This document shows positions 8,040 through 16,882 of a stretch of 64,000 nucleotides of DNA, in pieces; the first letter of the stretch is position 1; each line of letters starts with the position of its first letter. The DNA is taken from assembly GCF_008710145.1 (NCBI RefSeq), contig NZ_VYKL01000004.1, forward strand, positions 1-64,000, written 5' to 3'. The notes beneath the pieces were generated by a model. That model saw only the letters and a program-made list of their open reading frames with translations, was not told the DNA's origin and did not search any database. A program made the position numbers and the translations under genes. This stretch comes from Niallia endozanthoxylica. Its GTDB lineage: Bacteria; Bacillota; Bacilli; Bacillales; Cytobacillaceae.

Positions 8040-10367
8040 ATGGATTTCAAAAAAATGTTAGCTAATGACCGTGTGAAACCATACTTATTAAAAGCCCGTT
8101 ATGGGATTGAAAAAGAAAGTCATCGAGTTGACCAGTCGGGAAATTTAGCTAAAACAGATCATCCTAAGAGCATTACGTTAAAAGATGATCACCCATATAT
8201 TCAACGAGATTTTTCAGAAACACAAATGGAATTAATCACACCTGTTACGGAGACTGTAGAGGATCTGTTTAATTACTTAGCAGCGATCCATGATGTTGCT
8301 TATCGCTCAATGGATGATGAAATGCTTTGGCCATTAAGCATGCCACCACAGTTACCAGAAGATGAAGAAGATATTGTGATTGCGAAATTGGAAAATGTCG
8401 AAAATGTTCGATATCGTCAATTTTTATCTCAATCTTATGGTCGTCGTAAACAAATGGTTAGCGGAATTCATTTCAACTTTGAATTCGGCAAAGAGTTGGT
8501 TCAAGCGTTATTTCGCTCACAATCGGAGATAGAAGATTACCAGCAGTTTAAAGCGGAAATGTATTTAAAGGTGACAAGAAATTATTTACACTACCGTTGG
8601 TTTATGACTTATTTTTATGGGGCTTCTCCTCAGAGTGAAAAGAACTTTTTTGAAGATGATTCTTTGAATGAAACCGTAAGAAGCATTAGAGCCAGTAAAT
8701 ACGGTTATGCCAATTCGGATGATGTTCAAGTGTCGTATAGCAGTATTCGGAACTATATATTGGATCTTGCTTCCATGGTTCAAAGAGGGCTTCTATCAGA
8801 AGAAAAGGAATTTTATGCACCTGTTCGCTTAAGAGGGGGGCGTCATGTTTCAGATTTAGAAGATCACGGTGTTCAATATATTGAATTGCGCAATATCGAT
8901 TTAAATCCTTTTGAAAGACATGGAATTAGTGAGGAACAAGTAGAATTTCTTCATCTTTTCTTACTTTATTTACTATGGAAAGATGAAGGTGATCATTGTG
9001 ATGAATGGGTAAAAATGGGGGATTCCTACAATGAGATCGTGGCTCTTGAGCATCCATTAGCGCGCACACAATTTGAAGTAGAAGCGGACAAGATGATTGA
9101 TGAGATGGAGCAGTTAGTAGAAATCTTAGATTTACCTGTTTCTGATATGTTATTTGTTCATCTGAGAGAAATGCTAATGGATCCAAGCAAGACTTTAGCG
9201 GGCAAACTTTATAAAGAAAATGAAAAAAGCAGTCAAAGTCTAGTAGCTACATTAATCGCTAAAGAAAATTATAAAAAATCCTGGGAGAAACCATATCAAT
9301 TAGCAGGATTTACTGATATGGAATTGTCCACTCAGATTTTAATGTTTGATGCGATTCAACAAGGTGTGCAAATAGAAATCTTGGATCGACAAGCTCAATT
9401 TTTAAAGCTGAAATTAAACGATCATATTGAATATGTGAAAAATGGGAACATGACAAGTAAAGATAATTATGTATCCACTTTAATTATGGAAAATAAAACA
9501 GTAACAAAGAAAATTCTTCACCAACATGGATTTCGAGTGCCTAAGGGTGAAGAGTTTCAAACAATCGATCAAGCTTTACAATCCTATCATTTATTTTCCA
9601 CTAAACCTTTTGTTGTGAAGCCGAAAACAACAAACTATGGGTTAGGAATATCCATCTTCAAAGATGGTGCAAAGGAAGAAGATTATCTTAAAGCACTCAC
9701 TTTAGCCTTTAAAGAAGATCATTCTGTTATAGTAGAAGAATTTATGAAAGGAACAGAATATCGATTTTTTGTGTTAAATGATCAAGTTCATGCTGTTTTA
9801 TTACGAATTCCTGCGAATGTAAAAGGTGACGGTAAACATACTATTGAAGAATTAGTCATAGAAAAGAATCGTGACCCGCTAAGAGGAAGAGATCATCGGA
9901 CCCCTTTAGAAACGATACAATTAGGTGAATTAGAGAACCTGATGCTTAAAGGTCAAGGATATCAAATGGATTCCATTCTAGAAAAGGATGTAATCGTCTA
10001 TCTTCGTGAAAATTCTAATATTAGTACAGGCGGAGATTCCATTGATGTGACCGATCTCATTCCTGATGATTATAAAAAAATTGCAGTGGATGCGGTATCC
10101 GCCCTAGGCGTTAAAATTTGTGGAATCGATTTAATTATTGAAGATACAGAAGTTCCTGCAACCGATAAAAACGCTTATGGAATTATTGAAGCGAACTTTA
10201 ATCCATCCATGTATATGCATGTTTATCCATATAAAGGCAAATCACGAAGATTAACCATGCATATTATCCAGTATTTATTCCCTGAACTATTACAAAGTCA
10301 GGACTCGAAATTTATCAAACTAGGGGTACCGCTAGCAAAACGCGAATTTACAATGGTACCATGTTAA
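8040..10367 (+). CDS. gshF: Bifunctional glutamate-cysteine ligase / glutathione synthetase
   Basis: 775 residues, the size of Listeria and streptococcal GshF. The first ~440 residues resemble gamma-glutamylcysteine ligase (KARYGIEKESHRV at the start, SQSYGRRKQMVSGIHFNF further in). The C-terminal ~300 form an ATP-grasp glutathione synthetase (PFVVKPKTTNYGLGI, VEEFMKGTEYRFFV, GIIEANFNPSM). One protein thus makes glutathione from Glu, Cys and Gly. The ATG at 8040 has GGGAGGG at 8024-8030. It lies next to frmA-fghA and before a CPYC redoxin, so the locus appears to supply its own cofactor thiol. Confidence 0.93.
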   Translation: MDFKKMLANDRVKPYLLKARYGIEKESHRVDQSGNLAKTDHPKSITLKDDHPYIQRDFSETQMELITPVTETVEDLFNYLAAIHDVAYRSMDDEMLWPLSMPPQLPEDEEDIVIAKLENVENVRYRQFLSQSYGRRKQMVSGIHFNFEFGKELVQALFRSQSEIEDYQQFKAEMYLKVTRNYLHYRWFMTYFYGASPQSEKNFFEDDSLNETVRSIRASKYGYANSDDVQVSYSSIRNYILDLASMVQRGLLSEEKEFYAPVRLRGGRHVSDLEDHGVQYIELRNIDLNPFERHGISEEQVEFLHLFLLYLLWKDEGDHCDEWVKMGDSYNEIVALEHPLARTQFEVEADKMIDEMEQLVEILDLPVSDMLFVHLREMLMDPSKTLAGKLYKENEKSSQSLVATLIAKENYKKSWEKPYQLAGFTDMELSTQILMFDAIQQGVQIEILDRQAQFLKLKLNDHIEYVKNGNMTSKDNYVSTLIMENKTVTKKILHQHGFRVPKGEEFQTIDQALQSYHLFSTKPFVVKPKTTNYGLGISIFKDGAKEEDYLKALTLAFKEDHSVIVEEFMKGTEYRFFVLNDQVHAVLLRIPANVKGDGKHTIEELVIEKNRDPLRGRDHRTPLETIQLGELENLMLKGQGYQMDSILEKDVIVYLRENSNISTGGDSIDVTDLIPDDYKKIAVDAVSALGVKICGIDLIIEDTEVPATDKNAYGIIEANFNPSMYMHVYPYKGKSRRLTMHIIQYLFPELLQSQDSKFIKLGVPLAKREFTMVPC

Positions 10368-10371
10368 TGCA

Positions 10372-10424
10372 AGGGGACGGTTCTCCCGTTTTCCAAATAA
10401 TTAGGGAAACAAGAGAACCATCCC
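10372..10424. repeat. Hairpin repeat after gshF (GGGGACGGTTCTC type)
   Basis: GGGGACGGTTCTC...GTTTTCC is mirrored by GGAAAC...GAGAACCATCCC. Short inverted repeats starting GGGGACGGTTCTC are scattered through many Bacillus genomes. Here it occupies the whole gap between gshF and the next ribosome site and may act as a weak terminator. Confidence 0.55.
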
Positions 10425-10454
10425 ACTGTGTACCTAAGAAAGGAGATTGGAACG

Positions 10455-10805
10455 ATGATTGCTGCTTATGAAGAAGATGTAGCTAGTTTTGATAAAATTG
10501 ATTCCGCAAAAGCACAGGAATTGATAAAAGGAGAAGGCGAAGCGGTTATCTACATTGGCAAGGCTGTATGTCCTTATTGTCAATTATTCATTAAAAAACT
10601 AAAAAAAGTGGCTGTAGAAACGGATACTCACATCTATTATATCAATAGTGTGGAGGAATCTGATATGGAAGGGATTACGGCCTTCCGTAATGAATATGAC
10701 ATTCCAACGGTTCCCGGTTTCATCTATACGAATGGTGACACAGTAAACGTGAAATGCGATTCATCCATGTCAGAAGAAGAAATCAAAACTTTTATCAATA
10801 AATAA
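10455..10805 (+). CDS. Thioredoxin-fold protein with glutaredoxin-type CPYC site
   Basis: 116 residues with C39-P-Y-C42 after the strand VIYIGKAV, then a cis-Pro segment (IPTVPGF). This is the thioredoxin fold, close in style to PedC/BrcD-type accessory thioredoxins. CPYC is the active-site sequence of classical glutaredoxins. Directly after gshF, it is a candidate glutathione-coupled reductase of the detoxification locus; this is inference from motif plus position. The ATG at 10455 with AAGGAG at 10440-10445 is preferred to a GTG nine codons earlier. Confidence 0.75.
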   Translation: MIAAYEEDVASFDKIDSAKAQELIKGEGEAVIYIGKAVCPYCQLFIKKLKKVAVETDTHIYYINSVEESDMEGITAFRNEYDIPTVPGFIYTNGDTVNVKCDSSMSEEEIKTFINK

Positions 10806-11044
10806 CTCAATACCAATGACAAGTGTCTGCTACATTTTGCTTGGAACATTTTTAAACAAGGTATATATTAATTTGAAAATCTAAAAAGATAAATCGTGTT
10901 ATTCAATGAAAGGGCGCTTTTCTTCAATATCACAAAATATCAATCGCTAGATACAGTGATTCCATCTAAAAGTTTAAGGTAAACGAGATATTTTTTACAC
11001 AACACTCACACATAACCTTATAATTTCAGCCCTGATCGCGTTAT

Positions 11045-11066
11045 TTCGACCCCGACCACCGGTATC
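11045..11066 (+). repeat. 22-bp direct repeat, right copy (putative attR)
   Basis: Identical to 307-328, the 3' end of tRNA-Leu, but here without the rest of a tRNA. It is followed by a terminator like that after the intact gene. The stretch between 10806 and this point shows no gene; it would be the right edge of the island. Confidence 0.65.
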
Positions 11067-11074
11067 ATTAGATT

Positions 11075-11117
11075 AAACACTCACAAATGTTGACATTACA
11101 ATGTTTGTGAGTGTTTT
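11075..11117 (+). terminator. Terminator following the tRNA-Leu fragment
   Basis: AACACTCACAAA ... TTTGTGAGTGTT then T's. Placed just after the tRNA fragment, it is probably the original terminator of the tRNA array, displaced by insertion of the island. A near-identical stem recurs at 12977. Confidence 0.75.
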
Positions 11118-11256
11118 TTGTTTGGAAGGAAAATATAACTATTCCATATATTAAATGATTTCTAGGAGGAATTAATATTCTTTTATAGAAAATGAGATTT
11201 GATAGTTAAATTATAGATACATCGTTTTGAATAGTAATCTAAATAAGGAGTATGTC

Positions 11257-11907
11257 ATGACCATAATCATTAAATTAAATCTAACAAAATACAAAAAAAT
11301 GGCGGTAATAAATCAACCTAGTGAATATAATCTATTTTCTAATTGCCAAACAACATTAACTGGAGAACATGATGCTATATTCATTTTTGTTGAAAGTATT
11401 GATGACATCGTCCAGCATACTCAACGTATTTTTAATGAGAAGTACTTGCTTGATAAAGGGTATTTGTTTTTTGCTTACCCGAAGAAAGGGAATAAGAGGT
11501 ATCCTACTTTTGTTCATAGGGATGAGATTTTTCCAGCATTAAAGGTTGGAGATGATGGTTATGTACAGGATAGTGATTTGAAGTTTTCCCGGATGGTAAG
11601 CATGGATGATACGTTTACTGTTGTTGGACTTAAGCATGAGCAGAAGAAATCGAAAAAATCATCAGCTGCAAGCCAGTGTGTCGCAGATTATGAACATAAT
11701 GTAGAAGATGTCAAAAAACTATTAACTGACTATCCGAATGAACTTGCATTCTATCAGAATCTGACACCAGGTTATCAAAGAGATTGGGCTCGCTATATTT
11801 TTTCTGCCAAACAACAAAAAACACGTGAAAAACGTCAGGAACAAATGGTTGATATACTATCACAAGGCTATAAAACAGTTGATTTGTATCGACTAAACAA
11901 GAAATAG
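11257..11907 (+). CDS. YdeI/OmdA-domain protein
   Basis: 216 residues. The C-terminal third (PGYQRDWARYIFSAKQQKTR, then EKRQEQMVDIL) matches the YdeI/OmpD-associated domain seen in proteins annotated for bacteriocin protection. The N-terminal ~140 residues look like the loosely conserved front half of that family (LFFAYPKKGN). AAGGAG precedes the ATG at 11257; an upstream TTG in frame has no ribosome site. Molecular function is unknown. Confidence 0.65.
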   Translation: MTIIIKLNLTKYKKMAVINQPSEYNLFSNCQTTLTGEHDAIFIFVESIDDIVQHTQRIFNEKYLLDKGYLFFAYPKKGNKRYPTFVHRDEIFPALKVGDDGYVQDSDLKFSRMVSMDDTFTVVGLKHEQKKSKKSSAASQCVADYEHNVEDVKKLLTDYPNELAFYQNLTPGYQRDWARYIFSAKQQKTREKRQEQMVDILSQGYKTVDLYRLNKK

Positions 11908-11944
11908 ATGATATTTTTGAGGGCAAATGACAGGGGGAGATTGG

Positions 11945-12436
11945 TTGAGTGTCAATTTTGAAGTGAAAAGAACCATCAAGGCATCCCAACAACCAGTGTA
12001 TAGCAGTTTATTTGATCTTGATGCTGCTAGGAATTGGATGCAAGGCTTTGTGCGAATAGAACGGTTGGATGATGCTCCGGTGCAGGTGGGGAGCAAATGG
12101 CTCGAAACTAGGAAGATGTTTGGTAAAGAGGCTACTGAGCACTTTGAAGTAGTTGAACTGAACGGTACTGATAAAATTGTTCTGCGCTGTGATGGAACGA
12201 AAGGCACCACGGGCAAAGGAGAATTTGTGTTTACATATACACTTGTATCGTCAGGCGAAGAAACAGAGGTTACTTTAAATGGGGAGATAAATGGTCTTAC
12301 TGGTTTAACAAAGCTTTTCGGGAAGCTGATGGTGGGAACTTTTAGTAAAGCGTGTGCGAAGGATTTAGATGCATTAAAAAGCTATTTAGAGAATGGAAAG
12401 AATGAATACACACTCAACCAATCGTTTAAGGGATAA
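11945..12436 (+). CDS. SRPBCC (START/Bet v1-like) family protein
   Basis: 163 residues with the typical SRPBCC opening (VNFEVKRTIKASQQPVY) and the central strand pattern ending in a C-terminal helix. Members bind small hydrophobic ligands, and many stay uncharacterised. The TTG at 11945 has AGGGGGAG six bases before it; an ATG at 11927 would add six residues but has a cramped ribosome site. It probably forms a short operon with the upstream YdeI-like gene, 37 bases away. Confidence 0.7.
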   Translation: MSVNFEVKRTIKASQQPVYSSLFDLDAARNWMQGFVRIERLDDAPVQVGSKWLETRKMFGKEATEHFEVVELNGTDKIVLRCDGTKGTTGKGEFVFTYTLVSSGEETEVTLNGEINGLTGLTKLFGKLMVGTFSKACAKDLDALKSYLENGKNEYTLNQSFKG

Positions 12437-12562
12437 AATAAACCTGCTGGCTTGTATAAAATTCTGTATTTGTTTCCATAATAGGCGTGGACATCGTAGA
12501 GGAACAGTTTTGCTGTATAGATTCATATAAACTTAAATTTTACGAAAAATTAGGAGGAAATT

Positions 12563-12958
12563 ATGGGAAGACCAATTCATTTTGAAGTTCATGTAGATGA
12601 TATGGAACGAGCGCAGAAATTCTATGGAGAAGTATTTGGCTGGAAGTTTGAAGACTGGAGTGAGTATGCAGGAATACCATATTTTGGAGCTGCCACGGGT
12701 GGTGAAAATGAGCTTGGTATTAACGGTGCGTTAATGCAAAGGCAAGGCCCTTCTCCAGCACAGAATCAGCCATTAAGTGGTTACGCCTGTACAATGGGAA
12801 TAGAAGATTACGATTCAACTGAAGCTAAAATTCTTAGTCATGGCGGGAAGGTCGCCTTGCCAAAACATGCATTACCTGGAATGGCGTGGCAGGGATATTA
12901 CATGGATACAGAAGGAAATATTTTCGGCATTCACCAGCCAGACAAGAATGCGAAATAA
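12563..12958 (+). CDS. VOC-family (glyoxalase-like) protein
   Basis: 131 residues with two beta-alpha-beta-beta-beta units. FEVHVDDMERAQKFYGEVFGW is the classic VOC opening, and MDTEGNIFGIHQ the usual end, where a Glu or His metal ligand normally sits. Such single-domain members act on small electrophiles or have no known substrate. TAGGAGG precedes the ATG. A shared terminator separates it from the converging FMN-protein gene. Confidence 0.8.
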   Translation: MGRPIHFEVHVDDMERAQKFYGEVFGWKFEDWSEYAGIPYFGAATGGENELGINGALMQRQGPSPAQNQPLSGYACTMGIEDYDSTEAKILSHGGKVALPKHALPGMAWQGYYMDTEGNIFGIHQPDKNAK

Positions 12959-12976
12959 AATTAATCTAGATTTGGC

Positions 12977-13006
12977 AACACTCACAAATGTTTTGTGAGT
13001 GTTTTT
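12977..13006. terminator. Bidirectional terminator
   Basis: AACACTCACAAA-TG-TTTTGTGAGTGTT flanked by T's. It serves the VOC gene and overlaps the stop codon of the converging gene. Its stem is nearly the same as that at 11075-11117. Confidence 0.85.
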
Positions 13007-14408
13007 ACTGCTTAGTGTTAAATGTATATGGAATGCCAATCATTTTAGCGGTAGACTCATCGTACGATACCAAATCTTCTTTTGTTAATTCTTTTAAAGA
13101 GTGTTTTCCCATGGCTCTTAACGCCATTTTCATTTCCTCGATACTTGCTGTTAAGAACTTTTCCGCTGATTTTATGCCGTCTTCTACTTTAAATTGATCT
13201 TTGAATTTCCCATCATACCAAACCGCTTGTGTGGGCGGTTCAAATGGAAGGGCATTTAGGGATTGAGTATGTGCAAGTGTAAATAACATAGCTGAGCCTA
13301 CATATACCGCATCAGCACCGAGGGCAAGGACTTTTAAAAAATGCCCAGGTACTAAAAGACCGCCTGACACGATTAAACTAATTTGTTCTTTCATATTTCT
13401 TTTTGTTAAGTGATTAACAGCCCTAACAACTCCATGCAATGTTGGGATTCCAAAGTCATCGCATAAAATGGGAGGTGCCTCTTTCATGGCTGCTTGTCCG
13501 CCATCAATCGCAATATAATCCACGCCCATTTCAATTAAATGATCGATATCTTCTTCAATTTTTCCTCCCATGCCTATTTTCACTCCAATGGGAACACCGC
13601 CTGATATACTCCGAAGTTCCTCCACAAGCTCTTTCATATCCTGTAATGTTTGGTTTTCAAAAAAATTCTCATCAATCACGGCATCTTCATTTTCCTCAAG
13701 TCCCATTACTTCGCGAGCACGCCCTTTTAAATCTTGGGCTTTAATCGTTCTGCCCATGCCAACGATTGCCCCTTGACCTAATTTAATTTCGATCATGTCA
13801 GCACGCTTAATAGTATCATCTTCCTTTGCCCACGTTGCTTTGGAAAATTGTAAAATATATTTCCCTGCAGCATCTAACTCCTCGGGTAAAATACCGCCTT
13901 CACCAGAATTTATGGCGGTTCCGGCATTTTTTGCTGCTGTTGTTAAAGAAAGCCTTGCCTGTTCGCTAATCCCGATTCCATAGCCCATCCCGCTGATGAT
14001 TAGTGGAATAGAGAGTTTCATCGGTTTTTTTGCTTTTGGTCCAATAGTGACCATCATATCTACTTCCTCCTCACCATTGGTTGGGAAGGGTGAAACTTGA
14101 GCAGGAATAAAGGTAACGGATTCTAAATGCGGCCACTTTTTTGCTGAACCAGTAAGCGGCCGATGAAGGATGGTGCCTGTTTCAGCACGCAAGCTATTTT
14201 CTAGCAGATTTTGAATGCCCATATGCCGTAGTCCTGGCATCAACTCCATAATATTTTCTTGATAGCTATCGGTTAAAATAATCTTTCCAGCCTTTTTCAC
14301 AACTTGTTTAAAAATCCAACGCCAGCCTAACAATATAAATAAAGATAAGACAAATAAAATGCTTATCATTGCAAATACCAAATAGGATAAAATGTTCAGC
14401 ATATTCAC
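13005..14408 (-). CDS. FMN-binding glutamate-synthase-family protein, paralogue 2
   Basis: 467 residues: an N-terminal membrane segment (about 6-28), then a glutamate-synthase-like TIM barrel. Visible are the substrate/FMN region ISGMGYGIGISEQARLSL, the NSGEGG loop, VKIGMGG, AIDGGQAA and VSGGL. No glutaminase domain and no obvious Fe-S cysteine cluster are present, so it is not a normal GltB. Related membrane-anchored proteins are annotated only as FMN-binding glutamate synthase family. It is a tandem duplicate of the next gene, 59 bases away on the same strand. Confidence 0.85.
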   Translation of the reverse strand: MNMLNILSYLVFAMISILFVLSLFILLGWRWIFKQVVKKAGKIILTDSYQENIMELMPGLRHMGIQNLLENSLRAETGTILHRPLTGSAKKWPHLESVTFIPAQVSPFPTNGEEEVDMMVTIGPKAKKPMKLSIPLIISGMGYGIGISEQARLSLTTAAKNAGTAINSGEGGILPEELDAAGKYILQFSKATWAKEDDTIKRADMIEIKLGQGAIVGMGRTIKAQDLKGRAREVMGLEENEDAVIDENFFENQTLQDMKELVEELRSISGGVPIGVKIGMGGKIEEDIDHLIEMGVDYIAIDGGQAAMKEAPPILCDDFGIPTLHGVVRAVNHLTKRNMKEQISLIVSGGLLVPGHFLKVLALGADAVYVGSAMLFTLAHTQSLNALPFEPPTQAVWYDGKFKDQFKVEDGIKSAEKFLTASIEEMKMALRAMGKHSLKELTKEDLVSYDESTAKMIGIPYTFNTKQ

Positions 14409-14467
14409 TTCTCCATTATTACATTAATTTCATTCACCATTACAATTTACAGGAAAATAACTGCCAT

Positions 14468-15880
14468 TCAGTGCTCTTTTTGTTCACCTTCCCAAGCATC
14501 AAATGTATAAGGAATTCCAATCATTTTAGCGGTTAGTTCATCATATGAAACTAAGTCTTTTTTTGACAATTCTTTTAAAGAACGTTTTCCCATGGCTCTT
14601 AACGCCATTTTCATTTCCTCTACACTCGCTGTTAAGAATTTCTCCGCTGATTTTACACCGTCTTCGATGTTAAATTGGTCTTTGTATTTTCCTTGATTCC
14701 AAACAGCTTGTGTAGGTGGTTCAAATGGCAAGGCATTCAATGATTGCGTGTGCGAGACAGCAAATAATATGGCAGAGCCTAGATAAACAGCATCTGCACC
14801 GAGTGCAAGTACTTTTAAAAAATGTCCAGGTACAAAAAGTCCACCTGAAACAATTAAACTAATTTGTCCTTTCATTTTTCTTTTTTCTAAATGCTCAACA
14901 GCCCGAACAACGGCATGTAATGTCGGTATTCCTATATCATCACTTAAAATAGGGGGGGCACCGAGAGTTGCAGCCTGGCCGCCGTCTATTGCAATAAAAT
15001 CAACACCTAAATCAATTAGATGGTCAAGATCCTCTTCAATTTTTCCACCTGTCCCTATTTTGACTCCTATAGGAACACCACCCGTGAGGTTTCTAAGTTC
15101 TTCAACAAGGTCCTTTACATCTTGTAATGTTTGATTTTCAAAGAAAGTATCAAAAATTACTGCTTCTTCATTTTCTTTAAGTCCCATCACATCACGAGCA
15201 CGACCAGTTAAATTTTTGGGTGAAATCCTGCCGCCCATTCCGAATAATGCACCTTGTCCAAACTTAATTTCAATCATGTCAGCACGCTTAATTTTCTCTT
15301 CTTCCTTTGACCATTCTGTTTTAGAAAATTGCAAAATATATTTTCCTGCTGTGTTTAATTCTTCAGGCATCACTCCCCCTTCTCCAGAATTAATAGCAGT
15401 TCCTACATTTTTGGCTGCTTCCGCCAAAGATAACCTCACTTGTTCACTGAGTGCAATCCCATAGGCCATACCGCTGATCATAAGTGGAATTTGAATTTCC
15501 ATTGGTTTTTTTGCTTTTGGTCCGATTGTGACCGTCACATCTACTTCTTCGTCTCCATCAATTGGAAATGGTGTCGTCTGTGCCGGAATAAAGGTAATCG
15601 GATCTAAATGCGGCCATTTTTTTGAAGAACCAAGTGGACGATGAAGAACGTCACCTGTTTCAGCACGCAAGCTATTTTCCAGCATATTTTGAATGCCCAT
15701 ATGCCGAAGTCCTGGCATCAATTCCATAATATTTTCTTGATAGCTGTCGGTTAAAATGATTTTCCCTATACTCTTCACCATTTTTTTCATCCACCAACGC
15801 CAAGCCGCAAGCACGAAAATAAAAAGGACAAATAATATGGAAACCATGGCAAAAGCTACATAGTATAAAACGTTTAACAT
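14468..15880 (-). CDS. FMN-binding glutamate-synthase-family protein, paralogue 1
   Basis: 470 residues, collinear with its neighbour over its whole length; long blocks such as IILTDSYQENIMELMPGLRH are shared exactly. It has the same single N-terminal membrane anchor and flavin-barrel motifs (ISGMAYGIALSEQ, NSGEGG, AIDGGQAA). It is first in the two-gene operon, with AGAAGAAGAT before the ATG. The clear sequence differences in the barrel loops suggest an old duplication with diverged substrates rather than a recent copy. Confidence 0.85.
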   Translation of the reverse strand: MLNVLYYVAFAMVSILFVLFIFVLAAWRWWMKKMVKSIGKIILTDSYQENIMELMPGLRHMGIQNMLENSLRAETGDVLHRPLGSSKKWPHLDPITFIPAQTTPFPIDGDEEVDVTVTIGPKAKKPMEIQIPLMISGMAYGIALSEQVRLSLAEAAKNVGTAINSGEGGVMPEELNTAGKYILQFSKTEWSKEEEKIKRADMIEIKFGQGALFGMGGRISPKNLTGRARDVMGLKENEEAVIFDTFFENQTLQDVKDLVEELRNLTGGVPIGVKIGTGGKIEEDLDHLIDLGVDFIAIDGGQAATLGAPPILSDDIGIPTLHAVVRAVEHLEKRKMKGQISLIVSGGLFVPGHFLKVLALGADAVYLGSAILFAVSHTQSLNALPFEPPTQAVWNQGKYKDQFNIEDGVKSAEKFLTASVEEMKMALRAMGKRSLKELSKKDLVSYDELTAKMIGIPYTFDAWEGEQKEH

Positions 15881-16044
15881 ATCTTCTTCTCCACTATCAA
15901 TATTTATTAGTTATTCATACTCTTCATTATTTCTCAAAAAGAGGGAATTATGTTATTTAATGAAAGATTTACCGTGAAAACATAAAGTAGCATGGTTTTT
16001 ACTTTCTAAATCAGAAGTACTTTTAGGAAAGGAGGATTAGTTGT

Positions 16045-16785
16045 ATGGATATCATGGGAGATATTGGTCGCCGTCCTTGGCCGTTGCCTTCAAAGAATTG
16101 GATTATGCGTCAACGTTGGAGAAACCTATTATTTTCTCATTGGCCCATTCCGCCAGAAATTTTAAGGCGTCACATTCCTTCTGCCTTAGAAATTGATACT
16201 TATCAGGGTTATGCCTATTTGGGAGTGATTGTATTCGTGATAGAAGGAATACACCCTCGGGGATTATCATCTATATCCTTAACTCCTGTATTCCCGGAAG
16301 TTAATCTAAGGACATATGTTCATTATCAGGGCAAACCTGGTGTTTTTTTTCTTTCGCTTGATGTGGAAGACTGGGCCTCCTATACCATTGCAAGGCGATG
16401 GTATCGTTTGCCTTACAAAAAAGCCTCGATTTTGTTTCAAAAGGATGGAGAAACCTGTATTTGTCAAAGTGTACGTAAAGGTACAATAGACCCTTCTATT
16501 TCATTTGGGGTAAAATATGAGCCCACATCAGAGTTGTATTTTCCAAAAGAAGGAACGCTGGATTATTGGCTGACTGAGAGATACTGTCTCTTTAGTACGA
16601 ATAATGGCAGCAATATCTATTCTGGTGAAATTCACCATCAACCCTGGCCATTGCAAAAAGCTGAGGCAGAAATAAGCAAGAATACGCTATTTACCCCGTT
16701 TAAAATGGAAGGAGTGGAAGGAAAGCCTATCTATCATTTTTCGAAAGGATTGGATACATTATTTTGGAATATCAAGAAAATGTGA
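16045..16785 (+). CDS. YqjF-like protein (DUF2071)
   Basis: 246 residues, the size of B. subtilis YqjF, with the typical WPLPSKNWIMRQRWRNLLF start and the PPEILRRHIPSALEIDTYQG segment. The fold is acetoacetate-decarboxylase-like according to family annotation; no activity is known. AAAGGAGG precedes the ATG. It stands alone between the FMN-protein operon and the ger operon. Confidence 0.82.
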   Translation: MDIMGDIGRRPWPLPSKNWIMRQRWRNLLFSHWPIPPEILRRHIPSALEIDTYQGYAYLGVIVFVIEGIHPRGLSSISLTPVFPEVNLRTYVHYQGKPGVFFLSLDVEDWASYTIARRWYRLPYKKASILFQKDGETCICQSVRKGTIDPSISFGVKYEPTSELYFPKEGTLDYWLTERYCLFSTNNGSNIYSGEIHHQPWPLQKAEAEISKNTLFTPFKMEGVEGKPIYHFSKGLDTLFWNIKKM

Positions 16786-16810
16786 GAGGAATGTCAGGAT
16801 TGGGGTTTTC

Positions 16811-16840
16811 TGTATAAAATAGCCTAAATGAAGAATTCTA
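16811..16840 (+). promoter_or_regulatory. Possible sigma-G-type promoter of the ger operon
   Basis: TGTATA (16811-16816) and AATTCTA (16834-16840) are 17 bases apart, close to the forespore sigma-G pattern TGnATA-N17/18-CATnnTA. It lies 42 bases before the gerA-type start; ger receptor operons are known sigma-G targets. Confidence 0.4.
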
Positions 16841-16882
16841 GAATAAAGGAATTCGGTATCTGCAAGATGAGGGGGATTCTGC

